Assembly (NCBI RefSeq): GCF_900091575.1
Contig: NZ_FMCR01000001.1
Span: forward strand, 744,001-808,000
Origin: Micromonospora saelicesensis
GTDB lineage: Bacteria > Actinomycetota > Actinomycetes > Mycobacteriales > Micromonosporaceae
Direction of reading: 5' to 3'
Length of the DNA: 64,000 nt
This document shows positions 1-8,230 of the stretch, piece by piece. The notes under the pieces are model-generated. The model did not search any database, was not told the DNA's origin, and saw only the letters and a program-made list of their open reading frames with translations. Both the position numbers and the translations under genes were made by a program. How positions within the stretch are numbered: position 1 is the stretch's first letter; the number at the start of each line of letters is the position of its first letter.

Positions 1-275
1 ACATCGTCGGGCTGCTCAACGACCTGGAGGCGAAGCAGCTGATCGAGCGTCGGCGCTCACCCGAGGATCGCCGCCGACACGTCGTCGAACTCACCGACAA
101 TGGGGCGAAACGCCTCAGTGAGGCCGAATGCGCCCTGGCCACCGCCGAGGACGAGGTGCTGGGCGCACTGGATCCCGCCGAGCGGGAGACGCTCTACAAA
201 CTGCTCAGCCGGGCCTCCACCGGCACGGCGGTCAACTGCACCGAGGCGATCTGCGTCGCCGACGACGCCTGCTGA
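1..275 (+). CDS. MarR-family regulator, C-terminal part (5' end outside window)
   Basis: The reading frame is open from the first base (frame starting at base 3) to a TGA at 273-275. The visible 90 residues carry the MarR wing: a recognition-helix end with IVGLLNDLEAKQLIERRRSPEDRRRH split over the first 30 residues, followed by VVELTDNGAKRL, the beta-hairpin and helix after the wing in this family. A long C-terminal dimerisation helix follows. The protein ends in a short cysteine-containing tail (NCTEAICVADDAC), which is not usual for MarR proteins and could be redox-active or metal-binding; that is inference. The N-terminal half is missing, so target and ligand cannot be judged. Confidence 0.8.
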   Translation, partial: IVGLLNDLEAKQLIERRRSPEDRRRHVVELTDNGAKRLSEAECALATAEDEVLGALDPAERETLYKLLSRASTGTAVNCTEAICVADDAC

Positions 276-347
276 CGCCGCCTCACCACAGCGGCGGCAG
301 CGGCGGCGGCATGCCAGCGGTCACATCAGCCGGCAGCGGTAGGACGG

Positions 348-1427
348 TCAGGCGGTGGTGGCCGACTGGGGTCGGTCGTCGCGTACGTGCACCAGCATGT
401 CACCGGTCTCGATCACCGCGCCGGCCCGGTCGGCAAGGGTGACCACCTTGCCCCGCCGCACCAGGGCGATCACCAACGACTCCAGCTCGCGCGGCGAGCG
501 ACCCACCTCGTCCCGCTCGGCGGAACGCATCGCCAGCGCCATGCCCTGGCCGGGGGTGAGCAGGTCCTCCACCACGTCGATCAGCGGCGGCGCCGAGGTG
601 GACAGGCCGAGCAGCCGGCCCGCCGTGGCCGAGGAGACGATCACATGGTGCGCGCCACTCTGCTTGAGCAGCGGGGCGTTCTCCGCCTCCCGGGCCGCCG
701 CGATGATGCGGACCTGCCCAGCGGTGAGCTGCCGTACCGTCAGCGCGACCAGCACCGACGCGTCGTCACTGTCGGTCGCGATGATCACGGCCTTCGCGCT
801 CTTGACGTGCGCCTCGTTCAGCACTGACGAACGGGTCGCCGAGCCCTCGATCGCCACCAGCCCAGCGGAGGTGGCCTGGCGCAGGGCGGCGGCACTGCGC
901 TCCACCACCACGATCCGTGAGCGGTCCAGACCGTTCTCCATCAGGGCGGAGACAGCGCTGCGCCCCTTGGTGCCGTAGCCGCAGATGATGACGTGGTCCT
1001 TCACGGCTCTCCTCCACCGCGACAGGCGACGGCCGGTCCGGTACTGCTCGGTCAGAACTTCCAGGGTGGTGCCGACCAGGATGATAAGGAAGATCACTCG
1101 GGCCGGGGTGATGAAGAGGACGTTGACCAGCCGGGCCGACGGCGCGGCCGGGGTGATGTCCCCGTAGCCGGTGGTCGAGAGCGACACGACCGCGTAGTAG
1201 AAGCAGTCGAGGAGGGTGAGGCCGTCCTCGTTGACATCGCGGTAGCCGTCCCGGCCCAGGTAGACCGCGGCGACCACGGCGAAGACCAGGCCCAGGGCGG
1301 CGGCGAGCCGAAGGCTCAGCGCGCTCAGTGGGCCCCGGCGCTGTGCGGGAAAATGGATCACCGTCGAACCTGCTCCCCCGCCGTCGCCTGCACGCCCACA
1401 ACATAGCGGGTACACCGTCGACCGCAC
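348..1427 (-). CDS. Two-TM potassium channel with RCK (TrkA-N) domain
   Basis: Predicted K+ channel subunit of 359 aa. After a short N-terminus there is a hydrophobic helix (about residues 37-57), then a pore loop with the K+ selectivity filter TTGYGD (about residue 86) and a second helix (ARVIFLIILVGTTLEVL). The cytosolic part starts with a Rossmann NAD-binding motif, HVIICGYGTKGRSAV, and continues as a complete RCK_N plus RCK_C domain. Such proteins form tetramers gated by nucleotides or ions. A GTG about 22 codons downstream of the first ATG (VIHFPAQRRG) is an alternative start. It is transcribed opposite to the following sigma factor gene. Confidence 0.88.
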   Translation of the reverse strand: MRSTVYPLCCGRAGDGGGAGSTVIHFPAQRRGPLSALSLRLAAALGLVFAVVAAVYLGRDGYRDVNEDGLTLLDCFYYAVVSLSTTGYGDITPAAPSARLVNVLFITPARVIFLIILVGTTLEVLTEQYRTGRRLSRWRRAVKDHVIICGYGTKGRSAVSALMENGLDRSRIVVVERSAAALRQATSAGLVAIEGSATRSSVLNEAHVKSAKAVIIATDSDDASVLVALTVRQLTAGQVRIIAAAREAENAPLLKQSGAHHVIVSSATAGRLLGLSTSAPPLIDVVEDLLTPGQGMALAMRSAERDEVGRSPRELESLVIALVRRGKVVTLADRAGAVIETGDMLVHVRDDRPQSATTA

Positions 1428-1527
1428 GCCCGGGTTGCGGCGGACAACCGTCGGCGCACCCGCACCCGACTACCGGATGACAACGACGAACCGGTGCAGG
1501 CCGGCAGACGGAGGGGGCGCGACCCTC

Positions 1528-2040
1528 GTGACGACGAGCGGCAGACGGCGAGCCGAGGCCGACGACGAATACACCGAGTACGTCCGGTCCCGGATGGTGC
1601 AGTGGCGGCGCACCGCCTACCTGATGTGCGGCGACTGGGACCGGGGCGACGACATCCTGCAACGGGTGCTCACCGAGCTGTACCGCTCGTGGGCGCGGGC
1701 TCGGCAGGCCGATCACCTGGACGCGCTGGTCCGCACCATGTTGGTGCGGCGACTGATCGACGAACGGCGGTTGCGTTGGGCGCGGGTCCGCCTCGGCGCC
1801 GCGCTGCCCGACGTGTCCAGGGCCTTTGCCGACCCGACCGACCGGATCACAGTGGTGGGCGCGCTGCGGCAGGTGCCGCCACGCCAACGCGCGGTGCTGG
1901 TGCTGCGGTACTTCCAGGACCTCAGCGTCGAGGAGACCGCCCAGGCCATGGGCTGCTCGACGGGGACGGTGAAGAGCCAGACCGCCAAGGGCCTCGCCAC
2001 CCTGCGCACCCTGCTCACCCCCACCCTGACCGCGAACTGA
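1528..2040 (+). CDS. SigE-family ECF RNA polymerase sigma factor
   Basis: ECF-type sigma factor of the actinomycete SigE family, about 170 aa. Region 2 is visible as EYVRSRMVQWRRTAYLMCGDWDRGDDILQRVLTEL, with the family's aromatic and acidic residues. Region 4 has VPPRQRAVLVLRYFQDLSVEETAQAMGCSTGTVKSQTAKGLATL, a complete helix-turn-helix for -35 recognition. I chose the GTG at 1528 because a GGAGG lies about 12 bases upstream and family members begin close to this motif; in-frame starts at 1435 and 1477 would add a poorly conserved leader. The next gene begins 11 bases after the stop and is probably its membrane partner. Confidence 0.85.
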   Translation: MTTSGRRRAEADDEYTEYVRSRMVQWRRTAYLMCGDWDRGDDILQRVLTELYRSWARARQADHLDALVRTMLVRRLIDERRLRWARVRLGAALPDVSRAFADPTDRITVVGALRQVPPRQRAVLVLRYFQDLSVEETAQAMGCSTGTVKSQTAKGLATLRTLLTPTLTAN

Positions 2041-2051
2041 GAGGAGCGACG

Positions 2052-3170
2052 ATGCTGGACGAACGCCAGATCGGCGACCTGATGCTGACCGAGATCGAGT
2101 CGGCCGAGCAGCCCTCCGTCGTGCTGAACGTGGAGCGGGCGATGAGCACGGCACGGCGGCAACGCCGCCTCGCCCAGGGTGCCGGCGCCGCGCTGCTGGC
2201 GGTGGCCCTGACCGTCGGCGGGCTCACCGTCCCCGACCTGCTCACCCCGGACCGACCGCCGGCCCCCGCCCCGTTCGGCACGGCGCCCGCCGATGGCCAG
2301 ACCGGCCTGCCGGTCGCGCTCACCACTGTCGACCCGCAGCGGGTGTACGTCCGGTTCGGCTGGCTGCCGGACGGGCTGCCCAATCTTCAATACCAGGCCG
2401 GGCTGCTGCTCTCCGGCTCCGGCGTCTATCTCAGCGCGTCCACTGCGCCCGGCGGCGGCCAATGGAAGGGCGTCGCGATCACCCTCTATCCGAAGGGAGT
2501 GCAGCCTTCGGCACCGCAGCGGGACAGCGGCGAGGCGGCCCGGCCCGGCGAGACCACACCCGGCCCGCAACTGAACGGCGGGGCCAGCAGTTTCGCCTCG
2601 TACAGCGGGGCCGAGCAGCCGGAGGCGATCCTGCGCTGGCGGTACGCGCCGGACGGCTGGGCACAGCTCAAGGTGGTCGGCGTCGGAGCCGACGTCCGGA
2701 GCACCGCGACGCAGGTGGCCCGGGCTCTGCGGTTCGGCGACGACCCGATCCCGATGCCGGCCACGGTGGCGGGCGTGCCGGCCGCCCTCCAGGTGATCGT
2801 CGTCGACGTGCAGGAGTCGCTGGACGAGCCGAAGGTCTGGTACGCGTCGACCACCTGGTCGCCGAAGTCGATCAGCGGCGATCCCGGCCAGCAGCGGGCC
2901 CGGACGATGACGGTGAGCATCTCCCGCTACCGGAACATCACCGATCCCGCCGACAACGAGTACGTCGACCCGAACACCACTGTCGGCGGGCACCCGGCGC
3001 GGTTCGGCGGGCAGAACGGCTCCGAGTCCCTGACCGTCTACGACGTGAACGGGGCGAACGTGACGATCGACGACAGCGCACTGCTCCCCACCGGTGGCAC
3101 CCGGGCGCTGTTCCCGGCGGTCACGCTCGTGGCCGAGCCGGCCAACTGGCACACCCACCTGCACCGGTGA
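2052..3170 (+). CDS. Membrane-anchored protein downstream of SigE-family factor
   Basis: A 372-aa protein, with ATG preceded by GAGGAG. It has a short cytosolic N-terminus (about 40 residues, with an arginine-rich stretch), one transmembrane helix (about residues 42-60, GAALLAVALTVGGLTV), a Pro-rich linker and a large extracytoplasmic domain of about 290 residues without a motif I recognise. The layout (sigma factor, then single-pass protein) matches many actinomycete sigma/anti-sigma pairs, but no zinc-binding HxxxCxxC anti-sigma motif is present in the cytosolic part. A regulatory role is therefore inference from position only. Confidence 0.75.
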   Translation: MLDERQIGDLMLTEIESAEQPSVVLNVERAMSTARRQRRLAQGAGAALLAVALTVGGLTVPDLLTPDRPPAPAPFGTAPADGQTGLPVALTTVDPQRVYVRFGWLPDGLPNLQYQAGLLLSGSGVYLSASTAPGGGQWKGVAITLYPKGVQPSAPQRDSGEAARPGETTPGPQLNGGASSFASYSGAEQPEAILRWRYAPDGWAQLKVVGVGADVRSTATQVARALRFGDDPIPMPATVAGVPAALQVIVVDVQESLDEPKVWYASTTWSPKSISGDPGQQRARTMTVSISRYRNITDPADNEYVDPNTTVGGHPARFGGQNGSESLTVYDVNGANVTIDDSALLPTGGTRALFPAVTLVAEPANWHTHLHR

Positions 3171-3177
3171 GAGCCCC

Positions 3178-3207
3178 GGGCCCGCTCCGTCGGAGCGGCG
3201 CGGGCCC
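3178..3207 (+). terminator. GC-rich hairpin after the 2052-3170 gene
   Basis: Outer stem GGGCCCGC/GCGGGCCC with an inner GCTCC/GGAGC stem, starting 8 bases after the stop codon. There is no U-tract, as is common in high-GC actinomycetes. Confidence 0.6.
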
Positions 3208-3283
3208 GGACGGGTCGGTTTGGACGGCCGGGGACGGGCATGATGAGGGTGTTCCCGACGGCGACCGCGAAAGTGAGGCCGGC

Positions 3284-3781
3284 ATGTCGTTGCTGCGACG
3301 AGTCATCGGCGGAGTGCTCCGCCGCCACCGCCAGCGTCAGGGCCGCACGTTGCGCGAGGTGGCCGCGTCGGCCGACGTCTCCGTGCCCTACCTCTCGGAG
3401 GTCGAGCGGGGCCGGAAGGAGGCCTCGTCGGAGGTGCTGGCGGCGATCTGCCGAGCGCTCGGCATCAGCCTCGCCGACCTGCTCGGCGAGGCCCGCGACG
3501 ACATGCGCCGGGTCGAGCCGCGCCTCCCGGCCGCGCCGCGCGCCGCGCTCACCCACCTCGAGCGGGTCGATGCGACTCGGCGGGAGATCGGCAACGCCAC
3601 CCTGCTGGTGGGTCCACGTGTCAGCGGGTTCGTCCTGCACCGCGGGCCGGTGGCGAGCGAGGCGACCCTCAGCGTCGACGGGAAAGCCTCCGCTGGTGGC
3701 TCGCGCCCCGGTCCGCGTACCGCCGCCCTGGCTGACTGCGCACAGACCCGGCTGGGCCTGCGGCGGCTGACCGTCGCGTAG
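3284..3781 (+). CDS. clgR: ClgR-like XRE-family transcriptional regulator
   Basis: A 165-aa protein whose first 75 residues are a Cro/CI helix-turn-helix closely resembling ClgR, the actinobacterial activator of clp protease genes: MSLLRRVIGGVLRRHRQ, then GRTLREVAASADVSVPYLSEVERGRKEASSEVL in two consecutive segments. ClgR is normally about 100-150 aa and controls clpP genes. Here it sits 137 bases upstream of a clpP in the same direction, which fits that role. The C-terminal 90 residues (from about the HLERVDATRR stretch) are not recognisable as ClgR and are Arg/Pro/Ala-rich. The protein ends in LTVA; known ClgR proteins are themselves Clp substrates through hydrophobic C-termini. The symbol is by similarity; a paralogue such as PopR is possible. 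Confidence 0.72.
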   Translation: MSLLRRVIGGVLRRHRQRQGRTLREVAASADVSVPYLSEVERGRKEASSEVLAAICRALGISLADLLGEARDDMRRVEPRLPAAPRAALTHLERVDATRREIGNATLLVGPRVSGFVLHRGPVASEATLSVDGKASAGGSRPGPRTAALADCAQTRLGLRRLTVA

Positions 3782-3918
3782 GCCGCGTGGGTTCTGCCGT
3801 CGGCGGATCTGCCGGCGGCAGAATCACTGGGCCAGCCACCGCCGTCGCCCGCACGCTGAAGGGGCCGGTCCACCGGGTGGTCCCCACCGCCCGCCGGCAC
3901 GGCGGAAGGCGACGGCAC

Positions 3919-4518
3919 ATGATCGGGTACGACGTGCGGATGCTGGAGGGCGGGCAGCCGTCCTTCGGTGACCAGGTGTTCGAGCGGCTGCTACGGGAGC
4001 GGATCGTCTTCCTCGGCACCGAGGTGACGGAGGAGTCGGCCAACCAGATCTGCGCGCAGATCCTGCTGCTCGCCGCCGAGGACGACGACCGGGACATCTA
4101 CCTCTACATCAACTCGCCGGGCGGTTCGGTGAGCGCGGGAATGGCTGTCTACGACACGATGCGCTACGTCCGCAACGACGTGGCGACGCTGGCGCTCGGG
4201 TTCGCCGGCTCGATGGGGCAGTTCCTGCTCTGCGCGGGTACGGCCGGCAAGCGGTACGCGCTGCCGCACTCGCGGATCATGATGCACCAGCCGTCCGGCG
4301 GGATGGGCGGAACCGCCGCCGACATCACCATCCAGGCGGAGAACATGCTGCACGTGAAGCGGACGATGCAGGAGCTGATCGCCCAGCACAGTGGACGTAC
4401 CCTCGACGAGATCCAGCGGGACTGGGACCGGGACCGGTGGTTCACCGCCGAGCAGGCCCGGGAGTACGGCCTCATCGACCAGGTGGTCACCCGAGCCGAA
4501 CAGCTGCCAACGCTCTGA
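3919..4518 (+). CDS. clpP: ATP-dependent Clp protease proteolytic subunit
   Basis: ClpP serine protease of 199 aa, the usual length for the mature family. The catalytic triad is complete: Ser98 in GFAGSMGQ, His123 in IMMHQPSGG and Asp172 in DRDRWFTAEQA. The oxyanion loop YINSPGGSV and the C-terminal EYGLIDQVV are also present. It acts in the cytosol as a double heptamer with ClpX or ClpC. The ATG at 3919 is preceded by GGAAGG; in-frame upstream starts would add an unlikely 44-residue leader. FAGSMGQ in place of the common AASMGA suggests a non-canonical ClpP paralogue (ClpP3/ClpP4-like), not ClpP1. The ClgR-like gene upstream is its probable regulator. Confidence 0.93.
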   Translation: MIGYDVRMLEGGQPSFGDQVFERLLRERIVFLGTEVTEESANQICAQILLLAAEDDDRDIYLYINSPGGSVSAGMAVYDTMRYVRNDVATLALGFAGSMGQFLLCAGTAGKRYALPHSRIMMHQPSGGMGGTAADITIQAENMLHVKRTMQELIAQHSGRTLDEIQRDWDRDRWFTAEQAREYGLIDQVVTRAEQLPTL

Positions 4519-4523
4519 TCAAC

Positions 4524-4549
4524 GTCTGGTGGCTGCGGTACCGCCAGAC
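4524..4549 (+). terminator. Hairpin downstream of clpP
   Basis: Stem GTCTGGTGG / CCGCCAGAC (9 bp with one G-T pair) with an 8-base loop, 5 bases after the clpP stop. Confidence 0.55.
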
Positions 4550-4602
4550 CACCCCACCCATTAGCCTCCGTAGATGTCTTGGCGGGCGCAGAAGGAGTGG
4601 GA

Positions 4603-5919
4603 ATGACGGACGGCTACGAAGGCAGCTGCTGCGGCGGCGACACGACCACCTCCGCCGTGAGTCGCCGCACGATGTTGCGCGCGGCGGTGCTGGGTGCGGG
4701 CGCCATCAGCACCGGCGGCCTGCTGGTTCCCGAGGCCGCACAGGCCGCGCCGGCGATCTACAACCCGTTCAGCGCCTACCCGATCACCGACACCTGGGAG
4801 GGTCACCTCCGCCGCGGGTCGCTCGGCGGCATCGACTTCGGGATGGGGGTGGGCACGGCGTTGCCGGCCTGCGGCGCTGGCACCATCCAGAACATCCCCA
4901 ACAACGGCACGGGCGGGCACACCGTCACGCTCCAGCACGCGGACGGGTACCGCAGCCAGTACCTGCACCTGTCGCAGTTCCTGCTCGGCAACGGTGCCAG
5001 CGTGGGCGCGGGCACGATCGTGGGCCGCTCCGGCGGCGCGGCCGGCGCACCCGGCTCGGGCAGCTCGACGGGCCCGCACCTGCACTGGCACATGATCGAC
5101 CCGTCCGGCACCCGGATCAACCCGCTGGTCTTCATCCAGCAGAACCCGGCCGACCAGGCCCGTCAGGTGTTCGAGGCAGCCAGCAACGCCGGCTGGCGTG
5201 CCCTGCCGGTCTCCGGCAGCGCGGGCGCGGTGACCGGCACGGCAACGACCGCGGTCACCCTCGGATCCACGAAGATCCTCTACACCCTCAACGGCGGCCG
5301 GATCCACGAGGCCGCCAGCAACGCAGGCTGGACCAACCTGTGGACCGGCATCCACGGCGCACAGGGCACCGCACTGGCCGCGTTCAACCTCGACGGGGTG
5401 AAGCTGGTCTACAACGTCGTCGACGGGTACGTGCACGAGGCCGCCAGCAACAACGGCTGGCGGAACCTCAACACCGGCATCGGCGGGGCAAGCTCGTCGT
5501 CGATCTCGGTGATCGCGCTGAACGGCGTCAAGTACGTCTACAGCATCGTCGGCGGCTACGTACACGAGGCGCACAGCGCCAACGCCTGGCGGAACCTGAA
5601 CACGGGCATCCCGGCCTCGGCGGTGGCGGCGATCACAGTGGGCAGCACGAAGATCGTCTACACAGTGAACGGCGGCCGGGTCTACGAGGCCGCCAGCAAC
5701 GCCGGCTGGGCCAACCTGTGGACCGGCATCCACGGCGCACAGGGCACCTCGCTGGCCGCGCTCAACGTCAACGGGGTGAAGCACATCTACAACGTCGTCG
5801 ACGGGTGGGTGCACGAGGCCGCCAGCAACAACAGTTGGCGCAACCTCAACAGCGGGGTCCGCGGCACGCGGGCAGCGGCACTCGGCCTGGATGGCGTCAA
5901 GCTCATCTACGCCGTCTGA
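4603..5919 (+). CDS. Tat-exported M23 peptidase with six C-terminal repeats
   Basis: Predicted secreted peptidoglycan endopeptidase of 438 aa, with ATG preceded by GAAGGAG. The N-terminus has a twin-arginine motif (SRRTMLRAAV) and an Ala-rich signal ending near AAQAAPA. Residues about 45-185 form an M23 (LytM-like) domain with LQHADGYRSQYLHLSQF and the metal/catalytic motif GPHLHWHM; the first metal-site His/Asp is likely in the LGGIDFGMG segment. The remaining 250 residues are six repeats of about 42 aa with a core HEAASNxGWxNLxTGI, separated by a VxLVYxVVxGYV-type strand. This periodicity resembles a six-bladed lectin-like propeller. Repeats 2-3 and 5-6 are also nearly identical at DNA level, indicating internal duplication. 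Confidence 0.85.
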   Translation: MTDGYEGSCCGGDTTTSAVSRRTMLRAAVLGAGAISTGGLLVPEAAQAAPAIYNPFSAYPITDTWEGHLRRGSLGGIDFGMGVGTALPACGAGTIQNIPNNGTGGHTVTLQHADGYRSQYLHLSQFLLGNGASVGAGTIVGRSGGAAGAPGSGSSTGPHLHWHMIDPSGTRINPLVFIQQNPADQARQVFEAASNAGWRALPVSGSAGAVTGTATTAVTLGSTKILYTLNGGRIHEAASNAGWTNLWTGIHGAQGTALAAFNLDGVKLVYNVVDGYVHEAASNNGWRNLNTGIGGASSSSISVIALNGVKYVYSIVGGYVHEAHSANAWRNLNTGIPASAVAAITVGSTKIVYTVNGGRVYEAASNAGWANLWTGIHGAQGTSLAALNVNGVKHIYNVVDGWVHEAASNNSWRNLNSGVRGTRAAALGLDGVKLIYAV

Positions 5920-5940
5920 CCGGCTCGCTGCTTCGTGAGG

Positions 5941-6013
5941 TGCCCCCGGCAGGATTCGAACCTGCGACACACGGTTTAGGAAACCGATGCTCTATCCCCT
6001 GAGCTACGGGGGC
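5941..6013 (-). tRNA. tRNA-Arg (anticodon CCT)
   Basis: A 73-base cloverleaf on the minus strand. The acceptor stem GCCCCCG/CGGGGGC (6007-6013 with 5942-5948), D arm GCTC/GAGC, anticodon loop TTCCTAA (anticodon CCT, reading AGG) and T arm GCAGG-TTCGAAT-CCTGC are all intact. The outermost anticodon-stem pair is T-T. The discriminator is A, and no 3' CCA is encoded (the genome continues CCT). Confidence 0.97.
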
Positions 6014-6319
6014 GCGAGGGCCCAGTCTAGCGACCCGGGCGTCCAGCAGGGGTGGCAGGGAGTGGCCGACGTTCACCCCGTCACCCGGACCCACGTCTGC
6101 CCAGTTCATGAGCACGGCTTGAGCACACCCCCCCGGTTCGCGACCGGCCCGGACGGTACGTTGGCCAGCCAGGCGTACGACGCGGCGGGCTGCGCACAGG
6201 TGCCTGTCCACGCGAGCGCGACGTCCGAACGGGTCGTCGGCGCCCGATATTTTTCAGGTCTGCGGTAAGAAAGTCGGCGCGCGACGACAAGTACTGGTGT
6301 GAGACCACCACCTGGAGGA
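6014..6319. other. Intergenic region without recognised gene
   Basis: This 306-base gap lies between the tRNA (transcribed leftward) and a rightward sigma factor gene. It should hold both promoters. A locally AT-rich run around 6249-6257 (ATATTTTTC) could belong to a promoter. I see no coding frame with a credible start and no integrase remnant. Confidence 0.5.
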
Positions 6320-6892
6320 ATGGTGCCGGACGCCGACACAACCGCCGCGGACCACCAACGCCTTACCGATCTGTTTCGACGACACGGCAATGCCATCTAC
6401 GCCTACGCCAGTGATCGACTGAGCGGGGACGACGCCCAAGATCTCGTGGCTGAGGTCTTCGTCGTGGCCTGGCGGCGACTGGAAACCATCCGAGTGGGCG
6501 AGGAGCGCCCGTGGCTGTTCGGCGTCGCGCGGCGCCTCCTACTGCAGCAGCACAGGCACCGTGCAGACCAGTCGGCACTGCAGAATCGCCTGAATTCGAC
6601 TGTCGAGCACGACCCCGGTCCTGGCGGTGGCCCCCTGTGGGAGGGGCGGACCGAGGTCGTGGCGGCCCTGGCGAAGCTGCCTGAAGCCGACCGGGAGGCG
6701 CTGCTCCTGCGGTACTGGTACGACCTCAGCGGCGGGGAGTCGGCAAAGGTGCTGGGGTGCACAGCTGCAACGTTCGCGGTGCGGCTGCATCGCGCGCGTC
6801 GTCGGTTCAAGAAACTATATGAGGCCCACTCGGTCGATACGCACTTGGTGCCGGACTCCAGCCTGACGGCGTACATGAGGGGATTGCAGTGA
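6320..6892 (+). CDS. ECF sigma-70 family sigma factor
   Basis: A 190-aa sigma factor. Region 2 is RLTDLFRRHGNAIYAYASDR followed by DDAQDLVAEVFVVAWRRL, the core-binding and -10 recognition part. Region 4 has LAKLPEADREALLLRYWYDLSGGESAKVLGCTAATFAVRLHRARRRF, a helix-turn-helix. A GGAGG lies very close to the ATG at 6320; a GTG one codon later has slightly better spacing, and an in-frame GTG at 6299 would add seven residues. It overlaps the next gene by 4 bases, so the two are translationally coupled, and the downstream membrane protein is the likely partner. Confidence 0.85.
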   Translation: MVPDADTTAADHQRLTDLFRRHGNAIYAYASDRLSGDDAQDLVAEVFVVAWRRLETIRVGEERPWLFGVARRLLLQQHRHRADQSALQNRLNSTVEHDPGPGGGPLWEGRTEVVAALAKLPEADREALLLRYWYDLSGGESAKVLGCTAATFAVRLHRARRRFKKLYEAHSVDTHLVPDSSLTAYMRGLQ

Positions 6893-7452
6893 AGCGGCAG
6901 GGTAGCGAGACCGAAGAGCTGATCACTCGTGCGCGGCCGGTTGCCCGGGTCGACTTCACGACGAGCCCACAGGGAGAGAGAATGCTCGCCCGGGTCCTGG
7001 AAGTGCCTCGGCAGCCGGAGAAGCGCTCGCGGAAGCGAATCTCGATTATCGCGGCGATGGTTGCTGCTGGAGCGATCTTCGCAGGTGGCGCAACCGCAGC
7101 GGTTGGTGGCTTCCACGCGCCGGTCGCACCGCCGGAAGCACAGCCAGCCAATGGTGACGCGTTCGTCTGCGGGACGGCGGGCATGCGTCGAATGGGTGAG
7201 ACCGTAGCTCGGGATGGCGAAACTCCTGTCGACGCCTGCCGGCGGTCCTGGGAACGGATCTTCAGCGACGAGGCGCCCGCTCACCTGTACGCCTGCGTCC
7301 AGCGCGTCGACCCGAGCCCTTCACCGGGTGGCACTGAGTCCCCGGCTCCGTCGTGGGGCAAGCTCGTCTACGTTCTCGACGGTCAACAGTTCAAGAACGC
7401 GCCTGAAACCTGCGGTTCCGTGAAGATGCTTGTCGCCCCGACTGGTAACTGA
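6889..7452 (+). CDS. Single-pass membrane protein coupled to ECF sigma factor
   Basis: A 187-aa protein starting at a GTG that overlaps the sigma factor stop (GTGA). About 45 cytosolic residues are followed by one transmembrane helix (SIIAAMVAAGAIFAGGATAAVGG) and an extracytoplasmic domain of about 110 residues with four spaced cysteines (CGT, ACRRSW, YACVQ, ETCGS) that could form disulfides. No known anti-sigma motif is visible. Position and topology suggest it modulates the sigma factor or is its first target; this is inference. Confidence 0.75.
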   Translation: MKRQGSETEELITRARPVARVDFTTSPQGERMLARVLEVPRQPEKRSRKRISIIAAMVAAGAIFAGGATAAVGGFHAPVAPPEAQPANGDAFVCGTAGMRRMGETVARDGETPVDACRRSWERIFSDEAPAHLYACVQRVDPSPSPGGTESPAPSWGKLVYVLDGQQFKNAPETCGSVKMLVAPTGN

Positions 7453-7458
7453 GATACC

Positions 7459-7494
7459 GCTGGCCTTCCCGGTGAACATGCCGGGAAGGCCAGC
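7459..7494. terminator. Perfect 14-bp hairpin between converging genes
   Basis: Stem GCTGGCCTTCCCGG / CCGGGAAGGCCAGC with an 8-base loop. It lies between the 6889-7452 gene and the leftward 7532-8230 gene and is therefore probably a bidirectional terminator. Confidence 0.85.
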
Positions 7495-7531
7495 GGAACT
7501 TCGCTGTCAGGGATGCCCTACCGGGGGATGA

Positions 7532-8230
7532 TCACGGGTAGTTCGGCTTCCAGGGCGAGGGGACCGAGCCGCAGACGTGAACTCCGTCGATCTTGTCGTT
7601 CGGGGTTCCGGAGACGCCATCCTCCCTCGTGTCCAAGGCGAGGTTCGACCGATACTGCTTCGATCCGACGGTCACCATCCTGCTCCAGTTACCCGAACCG
7701 TTGTAGTTGTAGAAGTACGAGGTGGTGCCGGAGGACTGCTGGTTCGTGATGGACGAGATCCGGTCGTTCCAGTAGCCGCCGCCAGAGTAGGCGTAGTTAC
7801 CCAGGTTCCATTCGCGACCGCAGACGGAGAAGACCAGTTCCTCACCGCCGTACTGCCGGTCCGTGTAGACGCAGACGTAGTAGATGTTGCAGGAGGCCAG
7901 CGGGACGATCGGCGAGTCAGCCTGCCTGGCACCGTCCTTGACCGGGCTGCGGAACCGCATGGTGAGACCGGGGGCCATTTCGACGGTGGTCTGGTCGATC
8001 TGGCGCGCACCAGGCGTACGTGAGATGACATCGTCGATGCCCTGCTGCAGCTGGGCCTTGGTGGGTGCGACCTTGGCGTTGTTCCAGTCGTAGGCGCCCA
8101 CGTTCACCTTGTCGGCAGGCGTCGGTGAGCTCCCTGCGCTCGGTGCCGCCGAGGCGGCAATGGGCGACGCGAGGAGTGCGGCAGTCGTCAACAGAGCGGT
8201 CAGCCCCGTCCGGAACATAGAAATGCGCAC
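7532..8230 (-). CDS. Secreted protein with I36-type (SMPI-like) peptidase inhibitor domain
   Basis: A 232-aa protein. Residues 1-28 are a Sec signal peptide (MRISMFRTGLTALLTTAALLA... ending ASAAP). A Pro/Ser linker and a region of about 70 residues follow. The C-terminal 110 residues resemble the peptidase-inhibitor family I36 / beta-gamma-crystallin-like fold: SCNIYYVCVYTDRQYGGEELVF, then NLGNYAYSGGGYWNDRISSI and a final SNLALDTREDG segment, with paired cysteines. Streptomyces SMPI, the type member, inhibits metalloproteases. Function here is inferred from fold resemblance only. The gene is monocistronic. Confidence 0.75.
   Translation of the reverse strand: MRISMFRTGLTALLTTAALLASPIAASAAPSAGSSPTPADKVNVGAYDWNNAKVAPTKAQLQQGIDDVISRTPGARQIDQTTVEMAPGLTMRFRSPVKDGARQADSPIVPLASCNIYYVCVYTDRQYGGEELVFSVCGREWNLGNYAYSGGGYWNDRISSITNQQSSGTTSYFYNYNGSGNWSRMVTVGSKQYRSNLALDTREDGVSGTPNDKIDGVHVCGSVPSPWKPNYP

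Noticed and set aside
3178..3283. ClgR self-binding operator
   Set aside because: GTTC and GCGAA elements exist near 3250-3272, but their spacing does not fit the known ClgR palindrome.
5941..6013. tRNA-Arg as an integration site of a mobile element
   Set aside because: No integrase, excisionase, transposase or duplicated tRNA 3' end was seen in the window.
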